A stretch of 64,000 nt of DNA. Source: CAVYWD01 sp963772225. Its GTDB lineage: Bacteria > Myxococcota > Myxococcia > Myxococcales > UBA5297. Positions within the stretch are counted from its first letter, which is position 1. Each line of letters begins with the position of its first letter. The position numbers and the translations under genes are program-made. The stretch is from positions 1,550,001 to 1,614,000 of the forward strand of contig CAVYWD010000002.1 in NCBI GenBank assembly GCA_963772225.1, given 5' to 3'. The notes under the pieces are model-generated. The model did no database searches and had not been told where the DNA came from. It saw only the letters and a list, made by a program, of their open reading frames with translations. Below are positions 28,512-37,819 of this stretch, piece after piece.

Positions 28512-29918
28512 GTGAGCGACCTGCCCGGAATCGGCGACGTCATCGACGGCTTTCGCGTTCAGGGCAAGCTCCACTCCGGTGGCATGGGCGTGGTCTATGA
28601 GGTCCGCGGCCCCGAGCCATCGGCCCCGCTGGTCATGAAGGTGCCGCGCCTGGGCCCGGGCGAGCCTGGCGAAAGCGTCGTCACCTACGAGGTGGAGCGC
28701 ATGGTGCTCGCGGCCCTCCAGGGCCCGCACGTGCCGCGCTTCGTCGCCGCGGGCGACATCGCCAAGCGCCCGTACATCGTCATGGAGCGCGTCCACGGCC
28801 GGTCGCTCTCCGAGCGCGTGGGCCAGGGTCCTGTGCCGCCAGACGAAGTGGCGCGCCTGGGCGCCGCGCTCGCCGAGGCGCTGCACTCGCTGCACGTCCA
28901 GGAGGCCATCCACCTGGACTTGAAGCCCTCCAACGCCATCCTGCGGCCCGACGGACAGGCGGTGCTCATCGACCTGGGGCTCGCGCACCACGCGCACTAC
29001 CCCGACCTTCTCGCCGAGGAGCTCCACCGGCCCATCGGCTCGGCGCCGTACGTCTCGCCCGAGCAGATCCGCGGCGTGCGCACCGACCCGCGCAGCGACC
29101 TCTTCGCGCTGGGCGCGGTGCTCTACGAGCTGTGCACCGGGAAGATGCCCTTCGGCTCGCCCACGACCGTCGCCGGCCTGCGCGAGCGGCTCTCGCAGGA
29201 CCCGCTGCCGCCGCGCGCCCGCGTGCCCTCCACGCCCGAGTGGTTGCAGGAGGTGATCCTGGGCTGCCTCGAGCCCGTGGCCGAGCGGCGCTGCGCCACC
29301 GCGGCGCAGGTCGCCTTCGACCTGTCGAACCCCGGCCAGGTCGCCATCACCGAGCGCGGTCGCCGCGAGCGGCGGGCGGGGCTCTTCACGCGCGTCCGCC
29401 GGCGGCTCGACGCGGCAGGCTACGAGGAGCCCGCCCAGCGCCCTTCGGCGCAGCTGTCAGGTGCACCCATCATCATGGCCGCGGTGGCGACCCAGCACGG
29501 AAACGAGGCGGTGAACGAGGGCCTGCGCGCGGCCGTGCGGCGTTTGATGGCCGGCGAGGAGAAGAGCCGCCTGGCGGTCGTCACCGTCATTCGGCCCGCC
29601 ACCGAGTTCGCGGGCGTCGCGAGCGAGGAGAGCGCCACCGCGCAGCGCATCAAGCACCTGGTGCTGCTGCGCCACTTCGCCGAGTCGCTGAAGCTCCCCG
29701 AGACCCGGCTCTCGTGCCACGTGCTCGAGTCCGACTCGCCGGCGGTCGCGCTGCTCGAGTATGCGCGGCGAAACCAGGTGGACCACATCGTCCTCGGGGG
29801 CCAGCCGCCGGGCGCGCCGCTCAAGGGGCTCATCACGGTGGCGGCGCGCGTCGCCGTCGAGGCGCCCTGCTCGGTGACGGTGGTGCGGCCGCGCTTCTCG
29901 CAGGTGCCGAGCCGCTGA
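28512..29918 (+). CDS. Ser/Thr protein kinase fused to a universal stress protein domain
   Basis: The 468-aa product has a kinase domain (about 12-275) with a glycine loop (HSGGMGVVYE, 21-30), Lys43, catalytic loop HLDLKPSN with D136 (HLD instead of HRD), metal-binding D154 in DLGLA and activation-segment end GSAPYVSPEQ. A linker is followed by a UspA domain (about 312-462) with HIVLGGQPPGAPLKGLI and SVTVVRPRF near the nucleotide loop. It is a soluble protein with no transmembrane helix. GTG 28512, preceded by GGAGAA, nearly abuts the phosphoesterase gene, suggesting a shared phospho-signalling role. Confidence 0.9.
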   Translation: MSDLPGIGDVIDGFRVQGKLHSGGMGVVYEVRGPEPSAPLVMKVPRLGPGEPGESVVTYEVERMVLAALQGPHVPRFVAAGDIAKRPYIVMERVHGRSLSERVGQGPVPPDEVARLGAALAEALHSLHVQEAIHLDLKPSNAILRPDGQAVLIDLGLAHHAHYPDLLAEELHRPIGSAPYVSPEQIRGVRTDPRSDLFALGAVLYELCTGKMPFGSPTTVAGLRERLSQDPLPPRARVPSTPEWLQEVILGCLEPVAERRCATAAQVAFDLSNPGQVAITERGRRERRAGLFTRVRRRLDAAGYEEPAQRPSAQLSGAPIIMAAVATQHGNEAVNEGLRAAVRRLMAGEEKSRLAVVTVIRPATEFAGVASEESATAQRIKHLVLLRHFAESLKLPETRLSCHVLESDSPAVALLEYARRNQVDHIVLGGQPPGAPLKGLITVAARVAVEAPCSVTVVRPRFSQVPSR

Positions 29919-30245
29919 CGGGGTCAGCGCGGCGGTTCTTTGACGCCGGGCTGCTTCGCCTTGCCGTCGCGCCGCGTCAACTGATTGGCTCGCGCACTTT
30001 TCCTAATGTTTCTCCGCTCTCGGCCGCCGCCGCGCCCGGAGCTTTCGGGCGCCCGGCGCGCGGGCTCGCAGTCGCCGCTGGACTCTTGTCGCCTGCGGCC
30101 CTCGTTCCGTCCGATGCGAGACGATGCGCGGCTTGAAGGCGCCCGAAAAGGTGGTTAGAATATAAGTTCAACTTGAGTCAATCATAAGCGTGACGCAGTG
30201 CCTCACCCACCCCCTTCGGGCCCCAAACCTACTGGAGAACCCCGC
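29919..30245. other. Intergenic region upstream of MFS gene
   Basis: These 327 bases hold no gene that I can support. The last third contains an AT-rich patch (about 30150-30190) that stands out from the GC-rich surroundings and carries the promoter candidate listed separately. Confidence 0.5.
30135..30183 (+). promoter_or_regulatory. Promoter and possible operator of the MFS gene
   Basis: TTGAAG (30135-30140) and TAGAAT (30158-30163) are 17 bp apart. A small palindrome, TTGAGTCAA (30175-30183), lies just downstream where a repressor could bind. Confidence 0.4.
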
Positions 30246-31931
30246 ATGGTCATGCCGCAAGCAGAAGCAGCGAAGGCGATTCCGCCAACAGGTCTCGGGA
30301 TCACCTCCGAGGAGCGCCTCGTCATCTTCGCCTCGTCTCTGGGCACGGTCTTCGAGTGGTACGACTTCTACCTGTACGGCTCGCTGGCCGCGTTCATCTC
30401 CGCCCACTTCTTCAAGGCCGTGAACGAGACGACGTCCTTCCTGTTCGCGCTCCTGGCTTTCGCGGCGGGCTTCTTCGTCCGGCCCTTCGGCGCCGTGGTG
30501 TTCGGGCGCTTAGGGGACATGATCGGCCGCAAGTACACCTTCCTCATCACCATCTTGTTGATGGGCAGCGCCACGTTCGTGGTGGGCATGCTCCCGGGAT
30601 ACGCGACGCTGGGCATTGCCGCGCCCATCATCCTCATCGTCCTGCGGCTGCTTCAGGGCCTGGCGCTGGGCGGCGAGTACGGCGGCGCCGCGACCTACGT
30701 CGCCGAGCACGCGCCGCCGGGCAAGCGCGGCTTCTTCACCGCGTGGATCCAGACCACCGCCACGATGGGCCTGTTCCTCTCTCTCATCGTCATCATGGTC
30801 TGCCGCGGCGTCCTGACCAAAGAGGCCTGGGAGGGCTGGGGCTGGCGCATCCCCTTCCTCGTGTCGCTGGGGCTGCTGCTCGTCTCCGTCTGGATCCGCC
30901 TCAAGCTGCATGAGTCGCCGGTGTTCGCGCGCATGAAGGCCGAGGGCAAGCAGTCCAAGGCCCCGCTCACCGAGTCCTTCCTGCGCTGGGGCAACTTGAA
31001 GATCGTCCTGATGGTGCTCTTCGGCGGCGTCGCCGGCCAGGGCGTCGTCTGGTACACGGGCATGTTCTACGAGATGTTCTTCCTGACGCAGACGCTGAAG
31101 GTGGACGCCGCGCAGGCGAACCAGCTCGTCGCCATCTCCCTGGCCATCGGCACACCGTTCTTCATCATCTTCGGCGTCCTCTCCGACAAGATCGGCCGCA
31201 AGTGGATCATCATGGCGGGCTGCCTTTTGGCCGCCGCGACCGATTTCCCCATCTTCAAGGGGCTGACCCAGTACGCGAACCCCGACCTCCTCGCGGCGCA
31301 GCAGGCGAACCCGGTGACGGTGGTGGCCGACCCCGCCCAGTGCAGCTTCCAGTTCGACCCCATCGGCAAGGCGACGTTCAAGAGCTCCTGCGACCAGATC
31401 AAGAGCTTCCTCGGCAAGAAAGCCATCCCGTACACCAACCGCGAGGAGCCGGGCCTGGCGCTGGCCTACATCCTCGTCGGCGATAAGAAGGTCGAATCGT
31501 TCGACGGCAATCCGCTGGCCGCGGCGGACTTCAAGGCGAAGAGCGCCGACCTGACGAAGGCCTTGGGCGAGGCCACCAAAGCCTACCCGGCCAAGGCCGA
31601 CCCCGCGAAGATCAACACGGTCATGGTGGTGCTGCTCCTCGTCCTCCTGGTCATCTACGTGACCATGGTCTACGCGCCCATCGGCGCCTGGCTGGTGGAG
31701 CTTTTCCCCGCGCGCATCCGCTACACCTCCATGTCGCTGCCCTACCACATCGGCAACGGCTGGTTCGGCGGGTTCTTGCCCAGCATCGCGTTCGCGCTGG
31801 TGGCGGCCAAGGGCGACATCTACTACGGCCTCTGGTACCCCATCGTCATCGCGCTCATGACCGTCGTGCTCGGCTCGCTGCTCATGCACGACACCGACAC
31901 CAAGGGCAACATCCACCACGACGCGGCGTAG
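30246..31931 (+). CDS. MFS transporter, metabolite:H+ symporter type, with large loop insertion
   Basis: The 561-aa product carries MHS-family signatures: SLGTVFEWYDFYLYGSLAAF in helix 1, GRLGDMIGRKYTF between helices 2 and 3, LRLLQGLALGGEYGGAATYV in helix 4-5, and SDKIGRKW in the second half. Residues about 338-456 form a soluble insertion with two Cys (AQCSFQFDP and SSCDQIKSFL) that splits the C-terminal half. It imports an organic acid or osmolyte with protons; the substrate is unknown. GGAGA precedes ATG 30246. The DUF294 regulator-like gene follows. Confidence 0.88.
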   Translation: MVMPQAEAAKAIPPTGLGITSEERLVIFASSLGTVFEWYDFYLYGSLAAFISAHFFKAVNETTSFLFALLAFAAGFFVRPFGAVVFGRLGDMIGRKYTFLITILLMGSATFVVGMLPGYATLGIAAPIILIVLRLLQGLALGGEYGGAATYVAEHAPPGKRGFFTAWIQTTATMGLFLSLIVIMVCRGVLTKEAWEGWGWRIPFLVSLGLLLVSVWIRLKLHESPVFARMKAEGKQSKAPLTESFLRWGNLKIVLMVLFGGVAGQGVVWYTGMFYEMFFLTQTLKVDAAQANQLVAISLAIGTPFFIIFGVLSDKIGRKWIIMAGCLLAAATDFPIFKGLTQYANPDLLAAQQANPVTVVADPAQCSFQFDPIGKATFKSSCDQIKSFLGKKAIPYTNREEPGLALAYILVGDKKVESFDGNPLAAADFKAKSADLTKALGEATKAYPAKADPAKINTVMVVLLLVLLVIYVTMVYAPIGAWLVELFPARIRYTSMSLPYHIGNGWFGGFLPSIAFALVAAKGDIYYGLWYPIVIALMTVVLGSLLMHDTDTKGNIHHDAA

Positions 31932-32018
31932 ATTCCCGCGCACGCAAAGCCTGGCCCTAAAGGGACCCGGCGACGCTTACAAAGCTGGCTGAAGCCGGCT
32001 GCGTTCTTCACGCGTCAA

Positions 32019-32060
32019 GAGAGCCTCCGCGCCGACGGTGCGCGGAGGCTCTCCTTTTCT
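32019..32060 (+). terminator. Rho-independent terminator after the MFS gene
   Basis: A perfect 14-bp stem, GAGAGCCTCCGCGC (32019-32032) with GCGCGGAGGCTCTC (32040-32053), has a 7-nt loop and is followed by CTTTTCT. Confidence 0.88.
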
Positions 32061-32063
32061 TGG

Positions 32064-32225
32064 CTCCCTAAACCGGCCGAGCCGGAACCAATGAGGGTTG
32101 CCTTAGGCTCCAGACTCGCTCCAGACTCCAGACCCCAGGCTCCGGGTACTGCAGTTCCTTAAGGCCCGGGGTCTGAAGCCTGGAGTCTTTGCCATCCTGC
32201 GCAAGATTTCCTCGCGAAGGGACTA
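32064..32225. repeat. Dispersed intergenic repeat, copy B
   Basis: This is the second copy of the element at 13965-14105, about 20 bp longer in its palindromic middle (GACTCCAGACCCC region). It starts directly after the MFS terminator and ends 28 bp before ATG 32254. Confidence 0.75.
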
Positions 32226-32253
32226 TTGGCTGCAGTTGAGGGACATTGAAGCC

Positions 32254-34062
32254 ATGGCCGCCATCGACCCCGTCGTCTTCCTCCGAGGTACGCCGCCCTT
32301 CGACAGCCTGCCGGAGGAGCTCTTCTCCAAGGCGAGCTCGGACCTCGAGATCGCGTTCTACCCAGCCGGCACCCGCCTGGTGCGCAAGGGCGAGGAGCCG
32401 CTGCGCCACCTTTACGTCATCCGCAAGGGCGCCGTCCGCCTGGAGGTCGAGAGCCAGACCATCCAGCTGCTCGAGGAGGGCGAGATCTTCGGCTACACCT
32501 CGCTGCTCACGCACAAGGCCACGCTGGACGTCGTGGTGGAGGAGGACCTGCTCGCCTACCGCCTGCCGGGCGCGCAGTTCCAGGCGCTCCTCGGCGACGC
32601 GAAGTTCGCGGGCCACTTCGCGGTGCGCCTGGGCGACCGGCTGAAGAACAGCCTGGAGCACTCGCAGGTCGCCACCTTCCAGGCGGACCTCTCCATGAGC
32701 GTGGAGCAGATCGTCCGGCGGCCGCCGGTGCGCGTGGGCGCGGGCGCCACGGTCGGCGAGGCTGCCCAAGTCATGCGCCGCGAGAACACCTCCTCGGTGC
32801 TCGTCGACACCGACCCTTTGGGCATCGTCACCGACCGCGACTTCCGCAACAACGTGCTGGCGGCCGGGCTCGGGCCCGACACCCCGGTGACCCGCGTCTT
32901 CACCCTAGGGCTCAAGACCGTCGCCGCCGAGACGCCGCTCTATGAGGCCATGGTGCGGCTCATCGACTCCGGCATGCACCACCTGCCGGTCGTGAAGGGC
33001 GACCAGATCATCGGGGTCGTCACCTCGAACGACCTGTTCCGCGCCACGGCCCACGGCCCGGTGGCGGTGCTGCGACGGGTGGAGCGGCTCGCGGGGCGCC
33101 ACCAGCTCAAGGGCTACGGGTCCTGGGTGACCGAGATGTCCTCGGCGCTGCTCGCCGGCGGGCTCGACGCCACCGTGGTCGCGGGCTTCGTCGCCCGCCT
33201 CAACGACGCGCTGGTGCACCGGATCCTGCGCTGGGCGGAGGCGGACCTGGGCCCCGCCCCCGGGGCCTACGCGTGGATCGTCTCGGGCTCCGAGGGGCGC
33301 ATGGAGCAGACGCTGCTCACCGACCAGGACAACGCGCTCATCTTCTCGGACAACTGCGACGGATGCCGGCCGTACTTCCAGAAGCTCGCCGAGCGCGCCA
33401 ACGACGACCTGGAGGCCGCCGGTTTCCCGCGCTGTCCCGGCGGTTACATGGCGCGCAATTGGTTCGGCCCGGTGAGCGAATTCACCTCGCGCGTCGACCG
33501 CTGGGTCGAGACCCATAGCCCCCAGGACGTCCTGCACACGGCCATCTTCGTGGACTACCGAAAGGTCTCGGGAGACCTCGACCTCGCGGACTTCGAGGCG
33601 GCCATCGCGCGCGCCGGGAAGAACCGCGTGTTCCTGGCGGCCCTGGCCAAGTCGGCGCTCGAGTCGAGGCCGCCCGGCGGGCTAATGCTCCGGCTGAAGG
33701 GCGAGTCCTCGGAGGTGAACCTCAAGGCGCAGGGCATCACGCCCATTGCGCACCTGGCGCGCTGCTACGCGCTGGAGGTGGGCACCGACCGCCGCCACAC
33801 CTTGGAGCGGCTCGACGCCGCGGTGCGCGCCGGGCTCATGGGCAAGGACGCCCGGGCGCGGGTGGGCGAGGCCTTCCACTTCCTCCACGGGCTGCGCCTG
33901 CGCCTCCAGCTGCGAAAGGTGGCCGATGGCGAGCCGCCCTCGAATTCGGTCCGCCTGGCGGAGCTCTCCGCCATCGAGCGCAGCCGGGTCAAGGAGAGCT
34001 TTCGGGCGATTCAGAATTGGCAGGAGCTGGCGGCGTATCATTATAAGACCGATTTGTTCTGA
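32254..34062 (+). CDS. cNMP-binding/CBS/DUF294 nucleotidyltransferase-like protein
   Basis: The 602-aa product has a cyclic-nucleotide-binding fold (about 20-130, LVRKGEEPLRHLYVIRKGAV), two CBS domains (about 155-265, SVLVDTDPLGIVTDRDFRNN and HHLPVVKGDQIIGVVTSNDL) and a GlnD-like nucleotidyltransferase domain (WIVSGSEGRMEQTLLTDQDN, with the GS and DxD-type residues). A DUF294 C-terminal helical domain follows to the end. Such proteins sense adenylates and are commonly encoded beside carboxylate transporters and a DnaQ-like exonuclease. The MFS gene is upstream; the matching exonuclease is now 6.4 kb away, beyond the toxin locus. TTG 32236 is an alternative start. Confidence 0.88.
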   Translation: MAAIDPVVFLRGTPPFDSLPEELFSKASSDLEIAFYPAGTRLVRKGEEPLRHLYVIRKGAVRLEVESQTIQLLEEGEIFGYTSLLTHKATLDVVVEEDLLAYRLPGAQFQALLGDAKFAGHFAVRLGDRLKNSLEHSQVATFQADLSMSVEQIVRRPPVRVGAGATVGEAAQVMRRENTSSVLVDTDPLGIVTDRDFRNNVLAAGLGPDTPVTRVFTLGLKTVAAETPLYEAMVRLIDSGMHHLPVVKGDQIIGVVTSNDLFRATAHGPVAVLRRVERLAGRHQLKGYGSWVTEMSSALLAGGLDATVVAGFVARLNDALVHRILRWAEADLGPAPGAYAWIVSGSEGRMEQTLLTDQDNALIFSDNCDGCRPYFQKLAERANDDLEAAGFPRCPGGYMARNWFGPVSEFTSRVDRWVETHSPQDVLHTAIFVDYRKVSGDLDLADFEAAIARAGKNRVFLAALAKSALESRPPGGLMLRLKGESSEVNLKAQGITPIAHLARCYALEVGTDRRHTLERLDAAVRAGLMGKDARARVGEAFHFLHGLRLRLQLRKVADGEPPSNSVRLAELSAIERSRVKESFRAIQNWQELAAYHYKTDLF

Positions 34063-34574
34063 ACTCCCTCCAGAACGCCAGAGCTCATCCTGCCCTCCGC
34101 CTCGGGTGCGCTCGATTTCGCACTCCCGGACGCCGCGGCCAGCTCGGGCAACCCCAAATCACCCGGCCCTCGCAAGCTCTCCTGCGAGGAGCGAGGTCGT
34201 CAGCCGGGGTTTGTTGCAACTTGGTACCCGCTTGACGCAACAGCCTAAATCCCGTTGTTCTCCAGACAACACGACCTCCGCGGATTTGCGCAATTGCCGA
34301 CAATTCCGGTCACCTGACCGTTCGAGCGTTGGTTTTAGTTGCCCGCCGTCGGCTACCGTGCGCGCTCGATAAGCAACCGAAATCACAGGGGCCGACAGCG
34401 CGTCGGCATGCTTCCAGGGGGTCCTGTATCAGGAGGCCACAGACAGCCTGGAAGGCGACGACCATTGCGAGCCCGAAGCGTGTGAAGGCGACTCAGGCGA
34501 CGCATATCGCAACGCCGAACCACTTGAAGCAGCGTGAGCTCGTCCCGCGCTCTCCAGACCGAGAGGAAATCCGA
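34063..34574. other. Intergenic region before the toxin-like gene
   Basis: These 512 bases have lower GC than the DUF294 gene before them. No gene or family-like frame is visible. A TTGACG (about 34231) has no good -10 partner. The region probably marks the left edge of acquired DNA. Confidence 0.45.
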
Positions 34575-37370
34575 ATGGCAGCGAATGCCGAATCGAAGCT
34601 CTACAAGATAATTCGCCCACCGCCAGGCATGGAGGTCGTCGGCCCGGTGCAACAGATCCACCTTCGGCTGAACGTGGGGCCGCTCAAAGAGATCTTCGTG
34701 TATTACGACCCCTTGGATGATGGTGGTCCCGAACACAAACGAGGCTACGTTCGCTTCTATCCGACCTCCGACCATAGACCCGTCGCCCAACTCGTCTACA
34801 GCTGGTTCCCCCCGGGGACATGGAAGGTGAAGCTCTCGGAGCCCGATCAGAGCGGGGCCATCTATGCGAGCTCGATCGAACCGGCCTGGACCAATGCAGA
34901 CGAGAGGGTCGTCGCCGCGCTCAAAAACCGACTGAAGAGCCTTGACCTCGCGATCGGGTGGCAATTCACCAAGCTCCCCAGGAGCAAGAAGAGCATCGCG
35001 ATGCAGAAGGCCGAGGTTACCGAGGCAGTTCGCTCTTCCGCCGAGAAGGGCCGGGAGATCCTCCTGAAGGTTGCCTACGACCGCGACGACGGCGACATTC
35101 GAGGCCTGCATATATCCGAGCCCGTCCACGGCGATGCGAGCTGCCTGCTCGACGAGCGCCTCGCCCGCATCTTCCTCGAGTTCGTCGAGCACTTCGGGAA
35201 TATCGAGGTCGACCACCGCCTCGCGACAGGTGGGCTCACCGAGGAGAAACTCAAGACGGTGCGCGAGCCGAACCCCGCGGTCGTCGAGGCCATCACGAAC
35301 TTATTCACGCAGGGATACGGTGAGTTCGATTGGTCGCGGCGTTCCGCACAGCCGTTGCCGGGCCTCGAAGAGTTCAAGCGGATGGAAGAGGCGGTCTTCT
35401 TCCAGGCCCGAGTGAAGAACGACCTGGCTCGGCGGAACATGCTGCGGATCGGCATCGGGTACCTGCGCGACAGGAACGACAGGCGAGCGGACATCGGCAT
35501 CGTGCGGCGTCCATGCGTGAGCGGAGGCGCATGCGAAGGCGAGCCTCGATGGCTGCTGTACGACCGCAACGGAGTCGCGCTCGCCAGCGGTGGCGGCAGC
35601 TTCCGGGACATCGAGTACCGCAGTGTCGACCTCGAGAAGCTCAAGCGCGAGGCCGTCTTCCCGGTTCCGGTGCCGGGCGCCCCGGTGATGTTCGTCGTCC
35701 GCGGGATGCCGATTGTCGAGATCGACGTCCAGGACCCGAAGATCTACAGCTCGCTCCGAATACTCGAGCAAAGCTTCGGGGGACCGCCGCGCGAGCTCGT
35801 CGCGCTTGCGGCGAGCCTCTTCAACTATAGCCTATTCATCGCGCGCGAGATGTACAAGCGGAACAAGGCCGGCGCACTGGCTGGCCGGACGATAGAGTTC
35901 GCGGTCGGCGCCTTCATCTTCTTCGTCATCCACGCGATGGCCGCCTCTTGCAAGGCCAGTCCCTCCCCGCCAGTCCAGGCGGTGGGCTACCTGCTCATCG
36001 CGATGGCACGTGCCGTGGGCGCCATCCTGGGTGTGGACTTCACCTTGACCAACATGGAGAAGCTCGCGCTCGCCGGCCGGCATTTCGCTCAGATGGAGCG
36101 GCTCCATCGAGAGAGCGTGGAGAGCAAGGGCGGCGCCTCCGGGAGCTCGAGGGGCGGGCAAGCTGAAGAGAAGCCGGTGGAGCTGCCAGCGCTCAAGGAA
36201 GCAAAGCTCACGAAGCTGTCCGAGGGGCACCTGACGGCCGGCTCGGAGGCCCTCCTCGACGCCATGGCCGACTACTTTGCGCTCGGGGTCGTGCTGGTCG
36301 GCGGCATCGGCGTGGCGAAGCTTCGTCGCATGAGAGCGGCGGCAAAGGAAGCAAAGGCGCTCCTGGAGCACATCAAGAACTTGGAGGAAGAGGCCCATTC
36401 CAAGCTGAAGGTCAACGATGACGGCGCGGTAGAGGAGATCGAGCCGGTGAAGCCCGCGGAGAAGCTCGAGGGCGTGCCCGCCCCAAAGCCCGGCAAACCC
36501 GGAAAGTCTGTCGGAGGCCTCGGTTTCGAGAAGCTTCCCGCCGATGGAGAGCCGAAGCCCGAGGAGAAGAAGCCGATTTATGGCGAGTACTTCTATAAGC
36601 GCTGCGATGCGTTGAAGAAGCGTGTGGACGTCCTCAAGGAACATCTCGACGCAGTCGAGACGCCGGAGGACTCTGAGCGTGCGAATAGGCTTGAGAAACT
36701 CAGGACAACGAAGACGACCTACCTGCTCAACTCGATCGAGCTCATGAGGCGGTCCAAGGCCGAGCGGTTGGTCCCGGTGATCGCGAAGGAGGTCGTGGAG
36801 TTCGAGGCGGAGGTGGCGAAGGAGTTTCCGCGGCCTGTGGCTGAGGAGCCGCCCAGGGACTCGGAGGGGCTCTACGTTATCCAGGAACCGGGGGAGTTGC
36901 AGGGGGAGCCTCAGAGAGGGAAGGTGCCTCCCCGAACAATAGCGCGCGTCGACCTCGCTGGCAGGTTTTCGATGAGGCGAACAAAAGGCGGAGAAATTGA
37001 GCTCAACTACGGCAACCCGGAAATCCATGGAATCGAAGTCGCCGTCACTAAGGATGGCGTGCTTGGCCTAAACATCCGAGCGCAGGGCAATGCAGAAACA
37101 ATGGGCTCTGGGCGAGACATGTTCATCGGGGCCATGGAGCGCCTCCGCCGCGAGGGCGTGCAGGTCAACAAGATTCGAGGATTCTGGTTCCTAAATAGCG
37201 ACAGCGTGAATACCGCGAAATTCCTCGAGCTGTCCAAGACGATGGCGCCCAAGGAGGCCGCGAAGATGACATGGACTGGGCAAATTGCCCATGATCTCGG
37301 ATTCCCGAATGTCGAGAGCGTAACACGCCTTCCGGGTCGTATTGTTGCAATTTTTGGGCGAGGTGAATGA
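34575..37370 (+). CDS. Large polymorphic-toxin-like protein with variable C-terminal tip
   Basis: The 931-aa product has no signal peptide and no Rhs, PAAR, VgrG or haemagglutinin repeats that I can see. Residues 1-344 are a mixed-fold region (KLYKIIRPPPGMEVVGPVQQ at the start). Residues 345-784 are shared almost exactly with a second, truncated copy at 38182. They hold hydrophobic segments (about 440-460, 470-492, 566-582), a Lys/Glu/Pro linker (GVPAPKPGKPGKSVGG) and a helical stretch. After GKVP (784) the tip (786-931) differs completely from the second copy; it contains SGRDMFIGAMERLRREGV and KMTWTGQIAHDLGF. GAGAGGAAAT precedes ATG 34575. The stop overlaps a small gene (ATGA), as toxin and immunity genes often do. 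The toxin role is inferred from architecture. Confidence 0.7.
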   Translation: MAANAESKLYKIIRPPPGMEVVGPVQQIHLRLNVGPLKEIFVYYDPLDDGGPEHKRGYVRFYPTSDHRPVAQLVYSWFPPGTWKVKLSEPDQSGAIYASSIEPAWTNADERVVAALKNRLKSLDLAIGWQFTKLPRSKKSIAMQKAEVTEAVRSSAEKGREILLKVAYDRDDGDIRGLHISEPVHGDASCLLDERLARIFLEFVEHFGNIEVDHRLATGGLTEEKLKTVREPNPAVVEAITNLFTQGYGEFDWSRRSAQPLPGLEEFKRMEEAVFFQARVKNDLARRNMLRIGIGYLRDRNDRRADIGIVRRPCVSGGACEGEPRWLLYDRNGVALASGGGSFRDIEYRSVDLEKLKREAVFPVPVPGAPVMFVVRGMPIVEIDVQDPKIYSSLRILEQSFGGPPRELVALAASLFNYSLFIAREMYKRNKAGALAGRTIEFAVGAFIFFVIHAMAASCKASPSPPVQAVGYLLIAMARAVGAILGVDFTLTNMEKLALAGRHFAQMERLHRESVESKGGASGSSRGGQAEEKPVELPALKEAKLTKLSEGHLTAGSEALLDAMADYFALGVVLVGGIGVAKLRRMRAAAKEAKALLEHIKNLEEEAHSKLKVNDDGAVEEIEPVKPAEKLEGVPAPKPGKPGKSVGGLGFEKLPADGEPKPEEKKPIYGEYFYKRCDALKKRVDVLKEHLDAVETPEDSERANRLEKLRTTKTTYLLNSIELMRRSKAERLVPVIAKEVVEFEAEVAKEFPRPVAEEPPRDSEGLYVIQEPGELQGEPQRGKVPPRTIARVDLAGRFSMRRTKGGEIELNYGNPEIHGIEVAVTKDGVLGLNIRAQGNAETMGSGRDMFIGAMERLRREGVQVNKIRGFWFLNSDSVNTAKFLELSKTMAPKEAAKMTWTGQIAHDLGFPNVESVTRLPGRIVAIFGRGE
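35607..36928 (+). repeat. Trunk segment duplicated at 38182-39503 (copy 1)
   Basis: This is a 1,322-bp block with a constant offset of 2,575 bp to copy 2, no indels, and about nine amino-acid differences over about 440 codons. It ends exactly where the two protein tips diverge. Confidence 0.9.
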
Positions 37371-37624
37371 TGTTTGCATCGATACTGAGGGGCGAGAAAG
37401 CGACCGATCTCTTTAAGAGACTCACTGCCGCCCACCCGCAGCTTACCAATTCGGAGCTAGCGAGCCAATTCATGGACTACTTTCAGAGCATCGACGGGGA
37501 GGCGAGGCAGGTCATCTGGCACTGGCAGCGTCCTGGAAAAGCAATGGGGCTTTGCGACAATGATGTGAACGAAAGCCTTCAGAAGATGCTCCGCGATGCG
37601 GGCTACGCTGTTCAAAGCAAGTAG
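37367..37624 (+). CDS. Candidate immunity protein for the 34575 toxin-like protein
   Basis: The 85-aa acidic/neutral soluble protein overlaps the toxin stop by four bases (ATGA at 37367-37370), so it is translationally coupled. Features are LTAAHPQLTNSELASQFMDY and QVIWHWQRPGKAMGL. A degraded relative lies directly downstream (37656-37819) with the same LTN/IWHWQxPG pattern. No family name is known to me. The immunity role follows from size, coupling and position, not from homology. Confidence 0.65.
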   Translation: MMFASILRGEKATDLFKRLTAAHPQLTNSELASQFMDYFQSIDGEARQVIWHWQRPGKAMGLCDNDVNESLQKMLRDAGYAVQSK

Positions 37625-37655
37625 AAGAATGCGCCTGAGTACGGCCGAGGCGAAT

Positions 37656-37819
37656 GTTGTTCACTTCGATTCCATGAGGCGAAATGGGGACAGATGGCTG
37701 CCAGGCCTCGGATTGCCAACTGGGACCTCGCGAGGCGCTTTGTGGGCTTTTCTGAGACCATTGACGGCAAGACAAGGGATGTCATTTGGCACTGGCAACA
37801 CCCTGGCGCAAGAAGGGGC
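37656..37819 (+). pseudogene. Remnant of a second immunity-type gene
   Basis: Translation in this frame gives MAARPRIANWDLARRFVGF and TIDGKTRDVIWHWQHPG. It aligns with TAAHPQLTNSELASQFMDYF and SIDGEARQVIWHWQRPG of the gene at 37367. The sequence then runs in frame, at about 37820, into a piece of the DnaQ-like exonuclease. The 3' end and probably the start are lost. Confidence 0.7.

Noticed and set aside
34063..34574. TTGACG near 34231 as toxin promoter
   Set aside because: No acceptable -10 element at 15-19 bp.
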